Position numbers and translations under genes: made by a program. Shown here in pieces: positions 35,674 through 44,084 of a DNA stretch of 64,000 nucleotides. The first letter of the stretch is position 1. Every line of letters begins with the position of its first letter. This DNA comes from Caldilineaceae bacterium (GTDB lineage: Bacteria > Chloroflexota > Anaerolineae > Caldilineales > Caldilineaceae), in NCBI GenBank assembly GCA_022842065.1, contig JALHQH010000045.1, forward strand, positions 1 to 64,000. The letters run 5' to 3'. A model generated the notes under the pieces. It had not been told where the DNA came from, made no database searches, and was given only the letters and a program-made list of their open reading frames with translations.

Positions 35674-36555
35674 TTGCAAATTGCGAGTGCTTCGACTGGA
35701 TCCCAACCTGTGGCGCGTGCGGGTCGCTGGCGGCAGCGGCTGGGTAAATTGAATGCCACATTCGTGCTGAGTGTGGCCGTGCTGGCTTTGTTCTTGCTTA
35801 CCGCGGCCGTGCCCACCTTGCTTGCCCCCTATGAACCGAACAAAATCGGTGTTGGCCCCAACCTCGCCCCGCCCTCCCTGGATTTCCCCATGGGCACCGA
35901 CGAGTTTGGCCGCGATCTGCTGAGCCGCATCATCCATTGCTCGCAGATCGAACTCTTGATCTGTGTGGCCGGGGTGGGCTTGGCCGCGCTCTTGGGGGTC
36001 ACCTTGGGCTTGCTCTCCGGCTATCGCGGGGGCTTTTTTGACGCGCTGATCATGCGGCTGCAAGAGGCGATCCTGGCCTTCCCGGCGATTCTCTTTGCTA
36101 TCCTCGTCGCAGTGGCGCTGGGCAGTTCGGCGCTGACGATTATTCTGACCGTCGGCGTGATCTACATGCCCCGCTTTGCCCGCCTGGTGCGCGGGCTGGT
36201 GCTGGTGCTCAAAGAGCAGGATTTTGTCACCGCCAGCCATGCCAGTGGGGCCAACGAGCGCCGCATTCTGATCCGGCACATCCTGCCCAACTGTCTGCCG
36301 TCGATCCTCGTGCAGATCACCTTGGCGATGGGCACCGCGATTTTGATCGAAGCGGGCCTCAGTTATTTGGGCTTGGGGGTGCAACCGCCGACCCCGACTT
36401 GGGGCAACCTGTTGCGCAGCGCGCAAAGTTATCCTGCCCAAGCGCCCTGGTATATGATCATGCCGGGGCTTTGCGTTTTCCTGATTGTGCTGGCGCTCAA
36501 CACCGTGGGCGACGCCTTGCGCGATACGCTGGATCCGCGGCTACGGGGGGTCTAG
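35674..36555 (+). CDS. DppC-type ABC permease
   Basis: The ORF has 293 codons from a TTG at 35674. No clear binding site is present, and a GTG at 35710 is an alternative, so the start is uncertain. The protein has the DppC layout: N-terminal helix, FPMGTDEFGRDLLSRIIHCSQIELLI (residues 72-97), EAA loop HASGANERRILIRHILPNCLPSILVQ, and the closing ALNTVGDALRDTLDPRL. It pairs with the permease at 34492. No DppD/DppF ATPases follow, so these must be encoded elsewhere or lost. Confidence 0.88.
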   Translation: MQIASASTGSQPVARAGRWRQRLGKLNATFVLSVAVLALFLLTAAVPTLLAPYEPNKIGVGPNLAPPSLDFPMGTDEFGRDLLSRIIHCSQIELLICVAGVGLAALLGVTLGLLSGYRGGFFDALIMRLQEAILAFPAILFAILVAVALGSSALTIILTVGVIYMPRFARLVRGLVLVLKEQDFVTASHASGANERRILIRHILPNCLPSILVQITLAMGTAILIEAGLSYLGLGVQPPTPTWGNLLRSAQSYPAQAPWYMIMPGLCVFLIVLALNTVGDALRDTLDPRLRGV

Positions 36556-36603
36556 CATCACGGCGTTTACCTGGTGGAATAGATGTTTGCCGGTGTGAAA
36601 ATC

Positions 36604-36671
36604 GGCCGCGGATAAACGCGGAATTACGCGGATTAAACAAAATCCGCGTAATTCCGCGTTTATCCGCGGCC
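36604..36671. repeat. Perfect 31-bp-arm hairpin of ATCCGCG family
   Basis: The arm at 36604-36634 (ggccgcggataaacgcgg...) is an exact reverse complement of 36641-36671, separated by 6 bases. It is followed by taaaattttt, giving terminator-like character on the plus strand after the permease gene. Confidence 0.85.
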
Positions 36672-36720
36672 TAAAATTTTTGATGATTATCGTGTAAACC
36701 ATCGTGGAAAGGGCAATGTT

Positions 36721-37722
36721 ATGAAAATTCTTGTCACCGGTGCAACCGGCCGTATTGGTCACCATCTGGTTAATTTACTGATGGCACGCGGCGAGCAGGT
36801 GCGGGCCTTTGTGCTGCCGGGTGATCCCTTGCGTGCCCGGATTGCGCACCCGGACGTAGAGATCGTCGAAGGGCTGCTCACCGACCGGGCGAGCTTGTTG
36901 CCCGCAGTTGAGGGGGTTGCTGCAGTCTTCCACCTGGGCGCGCTCTTGCCCCAAGGGCGGACGGCGGATGAACTCTTCGAAACGAATGTGCGGGGCACCT
37001 TTAATCTGCTCGAAGCCTTGTTGCCTCACGCCGACCACATCAAACGCTTTGTGCTCGCCAGCACCGATAATGTCTATCCCGATAGTCAGGGCTTACGCTA
37101 TCTACCCGTGGACGAAAACCACCCGCGGCTCAACAACGATCCCTACGGGCTGAGCAAAATTCTCTGTGAGGATATGGCGTGGAGCTACATGCGCCGCTGT
37201 GGACTGCCCGTCACCATCCCCCGCTTTGGGCTGACCCTGGCCGGGCACGAATTGCTTGACCCCAATGGCATCCGCGCCCCCTTCTTCGTGCTGAAACCCT
37301 TCCTGGCGCGGCTCCAGCAGATCGCCAATCCTAACGCGATTGACCAGGCCGCCATCGACACCCTCACCGCTGCCGACGACGGCAGTGTCAAACTCGTCAT
37401 CGCCCGCGATCCAGCCGGTCGGCCCAATGTGGAACTGATCAACGACCCGCGCAATGTCGCCGAAGGGCTGCCCCTGCTGCTCGACAAGGACGCAGCGGTG
37501 GGTGACCTCTTCCACCTGATGGCCCCCCACGCCTTTGCCTACGACACCTTTGTGCAACACATCGCCAAACTCACCGGCTGGCCGATTGTCGAGGTCACCG
37601 TGTCGTGGACATTGCACCTGGATTTCAGCATCGCCAAGGCCCGAGCAATCCTCGGCTACAACCCTGCTCGCGATATTTTCCAGATGTTGGATGATGGTTG
37701 GCAACAGAGCCAAAAAGTGTAA
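36721..37722 (+). CDS. NAD-dependent epimerase/dehydratase (extended SDR)
   Basis: The protein has 333 residues. It starts MKILVTGATGRIGHHLV (GxxGxxG cofactor motif), then VFHLGALLP, FVLASTDNVYPDSQG and the catalytic pair in DPYGLSKILCEDM (YxxxK). It belongs to the NDP-sugar epimerase or uronate dehydrogenase-like group, with possible action on a sugar or sugar acid. It follows the ABC permeases in the same direction with a strong hairpin between, so it may be independently transcribed. The substrate is not determinable. Confidence 0.85.
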   Translation: MKILVTGATGRIGHHLVNLLMARGEQVRAFVLPGDPLRARIAHPDVEIVEGLLTDRASLLPAVEGVAAVFHLGALLPQGRTADELFETNVRGTFNLLEALLPHADHIKRFVLASTDNVYPDSQGLRYLPVDENHPRLNNDPYGLSKILCEDMAWSYMRRCGLPVTIPRFGLTLAGHELLDPNGIRAPFFVLKPFLARLQQIANPNAIDQAAIDTLTAADDGSVKLVIARDPAGRPNVELINDPRNVAEGLPLLLDKDAAVGDLFHLMAPHAFAYDTFVQHIAKLTGWPIVEVTVSWTLHLDFSIAKARAILGYNPARDIFQMLDDGWQQSQKV

Positions 37723-37732
37723 AGGTTCGCTT

Positions 37733-37779
37733 GCCGGGGATTGCCAAATCCCCGGCCGGATCTGGCGATCCCACCGGAG
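37733..37779. repeat. GGGGATT-type hairpin pair
   Basis: The palindrome gccggggatt-gcca-aatccccggc at 37733-37756 is followed by ggatctggcgatcc. The same combination occurs at 55531-55570, and a larger relative at 51831-51888. It lies between convergent genes and may terminate both. Confidence 0.75.
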
Positions 37780-37808
37780 CAGGTGAGCATTGTTTGCCGC
37801 CGGAGCCA

Positions 37809-38822
37809 TCAATCCCACTCAAAGATCAAGCCAATCAAATCCCGATCTCCCGCAGCGATGCGGTCGTACATCCCCTGGTACTCGCTGTAATGACAGCGGT
37901 CGGTGATCATGTCGCGCACGCTGAGCTTGCCCTGTTGCATGAGATAGAGCAGATATTCATAGTTGCGCACCAGGGTCCAGCGCACTTCGTTGACCGGGTA
38001 GGGTTTGCGCGGCACAAAGGAGACCGAGGCGTAGGTCAACTGTTTGCGGTAGAACCAGGCGGTGTCGAAGGGGTTGAAATTAGTCATCGGCTCGTCGACG
38101 CCAGGGAAACCAATTAAGCTGACGGTGCCGCCGTGCCGTAAGAGTTCGCACGCGCTGCGCATGGCGGACCAGGTGCTGCCGATCAAGACGGCGATGTCGG
38201 TGCCATCGGGCGCGCCAAAGGCGGCGGCCTGTTCGGTAAAGTCTGGGGCTTCGGCATCAAGCACCTGGTCAGCCCCCAATTGTTTGGCCATCGCCAGCCG
38301 CGCGGCCCCGCGGCCCACGGCTAATACCTGCGCCCCCACCGCCTTGGCCACCGCTACCGTACAAAGCCCAATCACCCCCATGCCGATGACCGCCACCCGC
38401 GCCCCTGGGGTGAAGTCACCGCGGCGCAGAGCATGTAAGCCCAGGCTCATCAAATGGGTAAAGACCGCATCCTCGGCGTCTACCCCGTCCGGCACTTTGG
38501 CGATCATCCCATCCTGCTCAAAGATATCCTCGGTGGTGTGCGGCGCAATCGAGTAGACCCGGTCACCCACCTGAAAGCGCGTCACCTGCGCACCGACCTC
38601 GGTGAGCACGCCGATGTTGTTGTAGCCCATGTCATAGGGCAGCGGCCCGCGGATCATCTCGCTCCAATGCGGGTTTTCATAGGTGTAGAGCGTCCGCTCG
38701 GTGCCGGTGCTGACCCCGGTGATCTGGGTTTTAAGCCGCACCTGCGTCGGGCTAAGGGTGGCTGACAGCGGCACTTCCTCCAGCCGCAGATCGCGCGCCC
38801 CGTAAAGCATTAATTTTCGCAT
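37809..38822 (-). CDS. MDR-family alcohol dehydrogenase-like oxidoreductase
   Basis: The protein has 337 residues with the medium-chain dehydrogenase fold. The N-terminal part (TGVSTGTERTLY, DMGYNNIGVLTEVG, GDRVYS) lacks the usual GHE zinc-ligand motif and the Cys cluster. The NAD(P) site is VAVIGMGVIGLCTVAVAKAVGA near residue 145. Similar proteins are listed as zinc-binding dehydrogenases acting on polyols or related compounds, but the catalytic zinc may be absent. The gene upstream in the same direction encodes a TPP enzyme, with a GATGACAAG array between. Confidence 0.85.
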   Translation of the reverse strand: MRKLMLYGARDLRLEEVPLSATLSPTQVRLKTQITGVSTGTERTLYTYENPHWSEMIRGPLPYDMGYNNIGVLTEVGAQVTRFQVGDRVYSIAPHTTEDIFEQDGMIAKVPDGVDAEDAVFTHLMSLGLHALRRGDFTPGARVAVIGMGVIGLCTVAVAKAVGAQVLAVGRGAARLAMAKQLGADQVLDAEAPDFTEQAAAFGAPDGTDIAVLIGSTWSAMRSACELLRHGGTVSLIGFPGVDEPMTNFNPFDTAWFYRKQLTYASVSFVPRKPYPVNEVRWTLVRNYEYLLYLMQQGKLSVRDMITDRCHYSEYQGMYDRIAAGDRDLIGLIFEWD

Positions 38823-38845
38823 AGAAACCTCGTTTGATTAAGAAT

Positions 38846-38958
38846 CGGATGACAAGAAAGACAAGATGACAAGATGACAAGAAGGACAGGATGACCAGAT
38901 GACAGGACGGTAACACTATTCATCTTGTCCATCTTGTCATCCGGTCATCCTGTCATCC
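38846..38958. repeat. GATGACAAG array and inverted partner
   Basis: Units gatgacaag/gatgacagg at 38846-38910 pair with catcttgtc/catcctgtc units at 38921-38958. The right end overlaps the TPP-enzyme gene and provides its stop codon (tca at 38953-38955 on the plus strand). Confidence 0.82.
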
Positions 38959-40632
38959 CTGCCCCGGCGTCCACGCCCGCGGTGCAATGCCGTCAATGTG
39001 GGTCTTGACATCAACCACGGCCGGTTTTCCGGCGGCAAAGGCTTGGTCGAGCGCACCCGCTAATTCACTGGGATGGTTGACGGTAATCCCAAAACAGTCC
39101 ATCGACTCGGCCATTTTGGCAAAGTCACTTTCGGGAAAAACCCACAACTCATCCGAGCCGGGGGTTTGTGCGCCGTAGATCGCTTCGACGCCGCTCTTTT
39201 CCTGGTTGAGCGAGTGGTTGTTGTTGACCACCGTCACCGTGTTAATCCCACATTTGCGCGCTGTATCCAACTCGGTGAGATGATACCAGATGCCGCCATC
39301 GCCGGTAAAACAGAGGACGGGGCGGTCAGGCTGGGCGCACTTGGCCCCCATCGCCGCCGGCACTGCCCACCCCAACGAACCAGCACAGCGCAGGTAACTT
39401 TGCTCTGGGTGTTTTAAATCGAGCATGGTGCCGGTCCAAATCCCGGAATGGCCGGTATCGGAGACGAGAATCGCATCGGACGGGAGATAGTCACTCAGCT
39501 CGCGGCAGAGCCGTTCCGGGCGCATGGGCACGATCTCGGCGTTGAGCAGCGGGCTGAACTCCGCTTGCCACGCCTGCACCAACGATTGCGCGCGGCTGAG
39601 CCAGCCTGTACGTGGCGGCGTGCTTTCGGCATGATCGAGCATGCGGCGCAGCGTGTTGCGCACATCACCTTGCAAGCCGACCTGGATCGGGTAATTACGT
39701 CCGAGCTCAGCGGGGTTGATATCGAGCTGGATAATCGGCGTGCCTTGCGGCGGGATGGTGTAGCCGTTGGTTACCTGGCCGCCGGTGTGGCTGCCGATAA
39801 AGAAGACTAGATCCGCCTCGCACAAGGCTTGGTTGGCGCAGGCGCGCGAATAGGAGCCAGGAACGCCTACAGCCAATGGGTGATCGGCGGGAAACATCGC
39901 TTTGGCATTCAGCGCAGTCGCTACGGGGATTGAGAGCTTTTCAGCAAAGGCGATCAACTCGGAGCGCGCGTCCGAAGCGGTCACCCCACCGCCGGCCACA
40001 ATCACCGGGCGTTGGGCTTGGCTCAGTAATTGCAGCGCGTCCGTAATTTTTTCCAACTCGGCTTCTGGCCGGAAGGGCGGGAGCTGGGCAAACTGTGCTT
40101 CGATGACCACCGTCAGATCAGCCTGCTGATCGGAGATCTCCTGCCCGGTAAAGCCCTCCAGATCAAGATGAACCGGGCCGGGCGTGCCTGTCGTGGCGGT
40201 GCGAATGGCCTGGCGTAAGAGGTGCGGCAGATCCTGGGGCTTGGCGACCAAGGCACTCGATTTGGTCACTGCGCTAAAGGGATTGCGGTGGTCGACCTCC
40301 TGGTAAGCATGGCGTCCTTGGTGGCTGTGGGACTCGCGACCGGTGAGGGCGATCACCGGTGCGCAGGCCAGATAGGCATCCTGTAAGCCGGCGGCGAGAT
40401 TGAGCGCGCCAACCGATTGGGCCATGCAGAGGCTAGGGGCACGTTTGGCGCGCGCATAACCGTCGGCCATATAGGCCGCGGCTTTTTCGCCGTGGGTTTG
40501 CACGCGCTTGATCCCCAACTTCTCCATCTCCATCAACGCCCGCGGGGCAATATAGGGCATAAAAAAGACGTGCGTCAGTCCATAGCCGTGGATCGTCTCG
40601 GCGATGAAGCGCGCACCGGTCATGGTGGGCAT
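38953..40632 (-). CDS. Thiamine-pyrophosphate-dependent enzyme (acetolactate synthase-like)
   Basis: The protein has 559 residues in the three-domain TPP layout. The N-terminal pyrimidine-binding domain has the catalytic Glu in THGEKAAAYMADGYAR near residue 48. The central domain contains RPVIVAGGGVTAS. The C-terminal domain has the TPP-binding GDGGIWYHLTELDTA...VNNN near 450-480. It resembles IlvB-like carboligases or decarboxylases; residues do not settle which. No small regulatory subunit is nearby, which argues against acetolactate synthase for amino acids. Flanked by SDR and MDR oxidoreductases, it likely belongs to a catabolic route. Confidence 0.85.
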   Translation of the reverse strand: MPTMTGARFIAETIHGYGLTHVFFMPYIAPRALMEMEKLGIKRVQTHGEKAAAYMADGYARAKRAPSLCMAQSVGALNLAAGLQDAYLACAPVIALTGRESHSHQGRHAYQEVDHRNPFSAVTKSSALVAKPQDLPHLLRQAIRTATTGTPGPVHLDLEGFTGQEISDQQADLTVVIEAQFAQLPPFRPEAELEKITDALQLLSQAQRPVIVAGGGVTASDARSELIAFAEKLSIPVATALNAKAMFPADHPLAVGVPGSYSRACANQALCEADLVFFIGSHTGGQVTNGYTIPPQGTPIIQLDINPAELGRNYPIQVGLQGDVRNTLRRMLDHAESTPPRTGWLSRAQSLVQAWQAEFSPLLNAEIVPMRPERLCRELSDYLPSDAILVSDTGHSGIWTGTMLDLKHPEQSYLRCAGSLGWAVPAAMGAKCAQPDRPVLCFTGDGGIWYHLTELDTARKCGINTVTVVNNNHSLNQEKSGVEAIYGAQTPGSDELWVFPESDFAKMAESMDCFGITVNHPSELAGALDQAFAAGKPAVVDVKTHIDGIAPRAWTPGQG

Positions 40633-40679
40633 GTGTAGCTCCTTTGGTTTTGTCTATCATTGAAAATGTAGTGAAGCGA

Positions 40680-40786
40680 CCGGATGACAGGATGACAAGA
40701 AGGACAGGATGACAAGAAGGACAGGATGAAACGTTGCGCTCATCTTGTCGTCCGGTCACCTTGTCCTTCCTGTCATCCGGTCATCC
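40680..40786. repeat. GATGACAGG array and inverted partner
   Basis: Units ggatgacag/gatgacaagaaggacag at 40680-40730 pair with catcttgtc/catccggtc units at 40740-40786. The array fills the gap between the SDR at 40791 and the TPP-enzyme start. Confidence 0.82.
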
Positions 40787-40790
40787 CCAG

Positions 40791-41594
40791 CTACTCGTTC
40801 AAGTTATCCCACACCGACAGCGGCGACGCGGCCATCAGCCCGGCGTCCACCGGTAGCACGACACCGGAGATCCAGCGCGCTTCGTCGCTGGCGAGAAAGA
40901 CCGCGGCCCAGGCGACATCCCAGGCATCGCCTTCGGTGCCCAGGGGGCCGGCCTTGCGCCGTAGTTCACGGGCATCATCAGCAATGCCGGCGACAAAGGG
41001 GGCATAGAGATGGCCCGGTGCAATACAGTTGACCCGAATTTGCTGGCGACCATGTTGCACCGCCATTGCCCTGGTCAGCGTAATCAACCCACCCTTGGCG
41101 ACGGCGTAGGGAATGTTGGGGACCATGCCCGCGCGCAAACCATCAATCGACGAAACGTGGATGATCGCCCCGCCGCCCGTCTCCACCATCTTGGGAATCG
41201 CATATTTAGACATCAGCACGGCACTCTTCAGGTTGACATCGAGTGCACGCGTCCAGACTGCTTCCTCCACCTCCGTCACTTTGCCATGGCCGGCCACCCC
41301 GACATTGTTAAAGAGGATATCCAAGCGACCAAAGCGTTCCACGCAGGTCGCCACCAGCTCCTGACAACTTGCCTCATTGGTGACATCGGCCTGGTAGATC
41401 TCCGCTTGCCCGCCCTCGGCTAGAATGGTCGCTTGGGTCTCTGCTGCCCGTTCCCGCTCCAAGTCAACTAGAAATAGCTTGGCGCCGTGGCGCGCAAAGA
41501 GAATGGCAGTGGCCTGGCCTGTCCCCACCATCGGGCCGCGCGTCCCGGCACCCGTCACAATCGCGGTTTTCCCTTGTAATCGTTGATCGCTCAT
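40791..41594 (-). CDS. Short-chain dehydrogenase/reductase (SDR)
   Basis: The protein has 267 residues from the Met at 41594, which has AAGGAA seven bases upstream; the frame extends to 41645 without a better site. The cofactor motif is VTGAGTRGPMVGTG, slightly expanded from TGxxxGxG. NNVG follows, and the catalytic region is HVSSIDGLRAGMVPNIPYAVAKG (YxxxK). The end WISGVVLPVDAG is the usual SDR close. It forms a leftward group with another SDR (41708) and the TPP enzyme. The substrate is unknown. Confidence 0.87.
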   Translation of the reverse strand: MSDQRLQGKTAIVTGAGTRGPMVGTGQATAILFARHGAKLFLVDLERERAAETQATILAEGGQAEIYQADVTNEASCQELVATCVERFGRLDILFNNVGVAGHGKVTEVEEAVWTRALDVNLKSAVLMSKYAIPKMVETGGGAIIHVSSIDGLRAGMVPNIPYAVAKGGLITLTRAMAVQHGRQQIRVNCIAPGHLYAPFVAGIADDARELRRKAGPLGTEGDAWDVAWAAVFLASDEARWISGVVLPVDAGLMAASPLSVWDNLNE

Positions 41595-41621
41595 GGTCAA
41601 TTCCTTCAATCCAAGCAGAAA

Positions 41622-41694
41622 AACTACAACTGATTCTGAAAACAACAGATGTTTGTTGACAAGCTTATCTGTTTTTTCTGCATCAGTTGTAGTT
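41622..41694 (-). terminator. Hairpin between the two SDR genes
   Basis: Arms aactacaactgat (41622-41634) and atcagttgtagtt (41682-41694) enclose a second pair aacagat/atctgtt (41644-41650, 41667-41673). It lies after the stop of the upstream SDR and may reduce read-through. Confidence 0.6.
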
Positions 41695-41707
41695 ACTTTT
41701 ACTTTAC

Positions 41708-42538
41708 CTAATCTAGCAGCGCGCCGCCAGCCACATTTACCGACAGACCGGTGAGATAATCCGACTCGGCCGAGGCCAGGAAGGCCGCGGTGCGTGCCAC
41801 ATCATCGGCTTGCCCAATGCGTCCTAGTGGCGTGGTTTCATTGGCCTGGGCAATCATCACCTGGCGGTGCGCCTCGGCGGAAACACCGGCCGGGGCCAGC
41901 GCGGCGGCCATGTCTGTCACCCGTTCGGTCTCCATCAGCCCTGGGCAGATCGCGTTGACGTTGATCTGATGGGGGGCGAGTTCTAAGGCCAACGCCTGGG
42001 TAAAACCACGTATCGCAAATTTAGAGGCACAGTAGGCGGCATAACGTGCCATCCCCCGTTTGCCCGCGGTTGAAGAGATGTTGATGATTTTGCCGCCTTG
42101 GTTCCGTTCGATCATCGCCCGCGCCACCGCCCGGCTACAGAGAAAGGTGCCTTTGACATTCACACTTTGTATCCGATCCCACTCGGCTTCCTCCAGTTCG
42201 ACCACCGGCACCCGATCACGCCCGGCCAGCGCCCCAGCATTGTTGACCAGAATGTCGATCTGGCCAAAGTGTTGCAGCGCTTGCGCCACCATTGCCTCCA
42301 CCTGTGCGGCATTAGAAACATCAGCTACCAGGGGCAACGCCTGGCGGCCCACCGCTTCAATCTCACGGGCCAGGTCGGGCAAACCGGCCCAGCCGGGCGA
42401 ATTGTGCCGTTGCAGCACTACATCATTGATCACAACATGCGCACCTTCCTGGGCCAAACGCAACGCAATCGCATGGCCCAACCCATGTTGGCCACCCGCG
42501 CCCGTCACCAGCGCGACTTTTCCATCCAGCTTATACAT
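41708..42538 (-). CDS. Short-chain dehydrogenase/reductase (SDR)
   Basis: The protein has 276 residues. VALVTGAGGQHGLGHAIALRLAQEG is the cofactor site, NNAG is at mid-protein, and NISSTAGKRGMARYAAYCASKFA holds the Ser-Tyr-Lys triad. The end YLTGLSVNVAGG closes the fold. It is related to but distinct from the SDR immediately downstream. The insertion after the glycine motif (HVVINDVVLQRHNSPGWAGLPDLAREI) is longer than usual. It probably oxidises a hydroxy acid or sugar derivative. Confidence 0.88.
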   Translation of the reverse strand: MYKLDGKVALVTGAGGQHGLGHAIALRLAQEGAHVVINDVVLQRHNSPGWAGLPDLAREIEAVGRQALPLVADVSNAAQVEAMVAQALQHFGQIDILVNNAGALAGRDRVPVVELEEAEWDRIQSVNVKGTFLCSRAVARAMIERNQGGKIINISSTAGKRGMARYAAYCASKFAIRGFTQALALELAPHQINVNAICPGLMETERVTDMAAALAPAGVSAEAHRQVMIAQANETTPLGRIGQADDVARTAAFLASAESDYLTGLSVNVAGGALLD

Positions 42539-42593
42539 AATGATTCCTCTATTTCGGACTAATTACATGAGAATCTCAGGACTGACACCGGGC

Positions 42594-42629
42594 GTTGGTA
42601 GCGGCACGATATATCGTGCCGCTACCAAC
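42594..42629. repeat. 36-base perfect palindrome centred on ATAT
   Basis: The sequence gttggtagcggcacgata is followed by its exact reverse complement. It lies just after the acetoacetate-decarboxylase-like gene stop (42646) and before the SDR start. It is similar in design to 31082-31117 and is a probable terminator. Confidence 0.7.
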
Positions 42630-42645
42630 CATGGCACCGCGATGG

Positions 42646-43482
42646 TCACCGCAAAATGCGTTGGGCGCTTAGATCTTCACCACCAACCGATTTGGTCAGG
42701 CTGGCCCCGCGCCATTCTTTGATCTCCAGCGCGTGGAAGGTGTTGACAATGTTGTATTGGGTGGGCAGATCTTCCCAGCGTGCCGGATGGAAACGCACGC
42801 TGCCGTCGCCGACCCATCGTTCGTGGATCACGCGGTTGGAGTGGCCAACGGGTGATAGACAAGTGTAAGCGGCGTCGATACTGCCCCATTCGCCAGTGCG
42901 GGGAATATATTTGTAGTGGAGTTGCCCGGCACTCTGATCCCCGGCACCCAAGGCGGCGATTTCTGCGGCGGATTGTTGCTGTAAGGGCGTGACGTCCAGT
43001 TCCAAAAAGCGGAAGCCCAGCCAACTGGCCGTCGCCTGCCACTGGCCGGCCGTCACCGTCGGTTCTGGCAGTTCGCAGTAGATCTTCGAAAAGCCCAACT
43101 CCTCGCGCCCGGTCATAATCGGATCGGCCAGATTTTCCCAGAGCACGCTCAGAAAACTGCCTGTCGCCTGATCGAGTGCGCCATGAAAGCTGGCGGGAAA
43201 GGAGACCCCCAGCACATTATAGCCCCGCCCGGCCAGCCACTCGATCTCGGTCATATAACTGGCATAGACCGTCACCACCGGCTCCCCAGCCACCGTGAAG
43301 CGTTGGGGTAAGAGCGCTTCCAACTGCTCCCGATTGGTCAGAAAACTGACGGCGAGGGTGGTTGTTTTGGGATTGTCTTTGCATTCAAATTTGCGCCCAT
43401 CTGGCCCTTGGCGTGGTCCTGTGGCCGGACCAAAGTGGGTGGGCATACGGTAGATCTGTTTTGGTTGAAAGGTATAGGCCAT
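42646..43482 (-). CDS. Acetoacetate decarboxylase family protein
   Basis: The protein has 278 residues. The segment VLWENLADPIMTGREELGFSKIYCELP has the Gly-Arg-Glu-x2-Gly-x-x-Lys pattern around the Schiff-base lysine of acetoacetate decarboxylases (PF06314). Other family features are the N-terminal VSFLTNREQLEALLPQRF and TVYASYMTEIEWLAGRGYNVLG. Distant members act on other keto acids or as dehydratase-aldolases. A second, divergent member is encoded at 44085-44831 across a 600-base gap. The family assignment is good, the reaction unsure. Confidence 0.82.
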   Translation of the reverse strand: MAYTFQPKQIYRMPTHFGPATGPRQGPDGRKFECKDNPKTTTLAVSFLTNREQLEALLPQRFTVAGEPVVTVYASYMTEIEWLAGRGYNVLGVSFPASFHGALDQATGSFLSVLWENLADPIMTGREELGFSKIYCELPEPTVTAGQWQATASWLGFRFLELDVTPLQQQSAAEIAALGAGDQSAGQLHYKYIPRTGEWGSIDAAYTCLSPVGHSNRVIHERWVGDGSVRFHPARWEDLPTQYNIVNTFHALEIKEWRGASLTKSVGGEDLSAQRILR

Positions 43483-44084
43483 GCGTGATTCCTTTTCGGG
43501 CAGCGTCCAAACTTACCTACCTTGTTCGCCTACGCGGGACGCAGATCGCAACAGATCACCGCGATCAACTGCTCAGCCCTGGTCGGCGAATCGGCAAAGT
43601 AACTTTAGATGCGCATTGCGTAGATTAGAAGGTTGACATTGGAAGTTGCTGGTATGTTATTGTATCGCAGCCTTGTGATTCAGCAAACTGTCTGTAAACC
43701 ACCCGTTTCAACGGGTGGTTGAAACGCACAAAGGTTAAGAAAATAAATCGGTAAACGTAGGGGCGTACCCTTGCGGTCGCCCCTACGTTTACCGATTTAT
43801 TTTCTGGACTCTCATTAACGTATTCACACCTAACCCGTTTTTTCGCAAAGCGGGTGCAAAGCGCCAACGGGTTTTGCGTATCAGCGGTGCATTTCAATGC
43901 ACCGCGCCAATGGACGATTACTCTGGAGAAAAACCAAGTTTGACTTACTAAAACCTCTATAGTACTATAGGATAGATTCACCCCCTGCTGATGCTGCCTA
44001 CCCTTCTTCACATTAATGAAGGTGTTGCGACAGCGCAATGTTTGGTTAGCCATGCTCTTCACGCCTGTAACTGAGACTGACCCG
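43483..44084. other. Divergent intergenic region with several hairpins
   Basis: There is no gene. Hairpins lie at 43697-43720 (aaccacccgt/acgggtggtt), 43739-43804 (27-bp perfect arms containing one octamer unit and cgtaggggcg) and 43884-43905 (gcggtgcat/atgcaccgc). The promoter at 43940-43968 is listed separately. The two acetoacetate-decarboxylase-like genes are read away from this region. Confidence 0.7.
43940..43973 (+). promoter_or_regulatory. Promoter with palindromic operator over the -10 box
   Basis: TTGACT (43940-43945), 17 bases, then TACTAT (43963-43968). The perfect 14-base palindrome ctatagtactatag (43957-43970) covers the -10 box and is followed by gata. The second copy lies at 51970-52004 upstream of another transcription unit with the same spacing. 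This suggests a shared repressor site. Confidence 0.55.
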
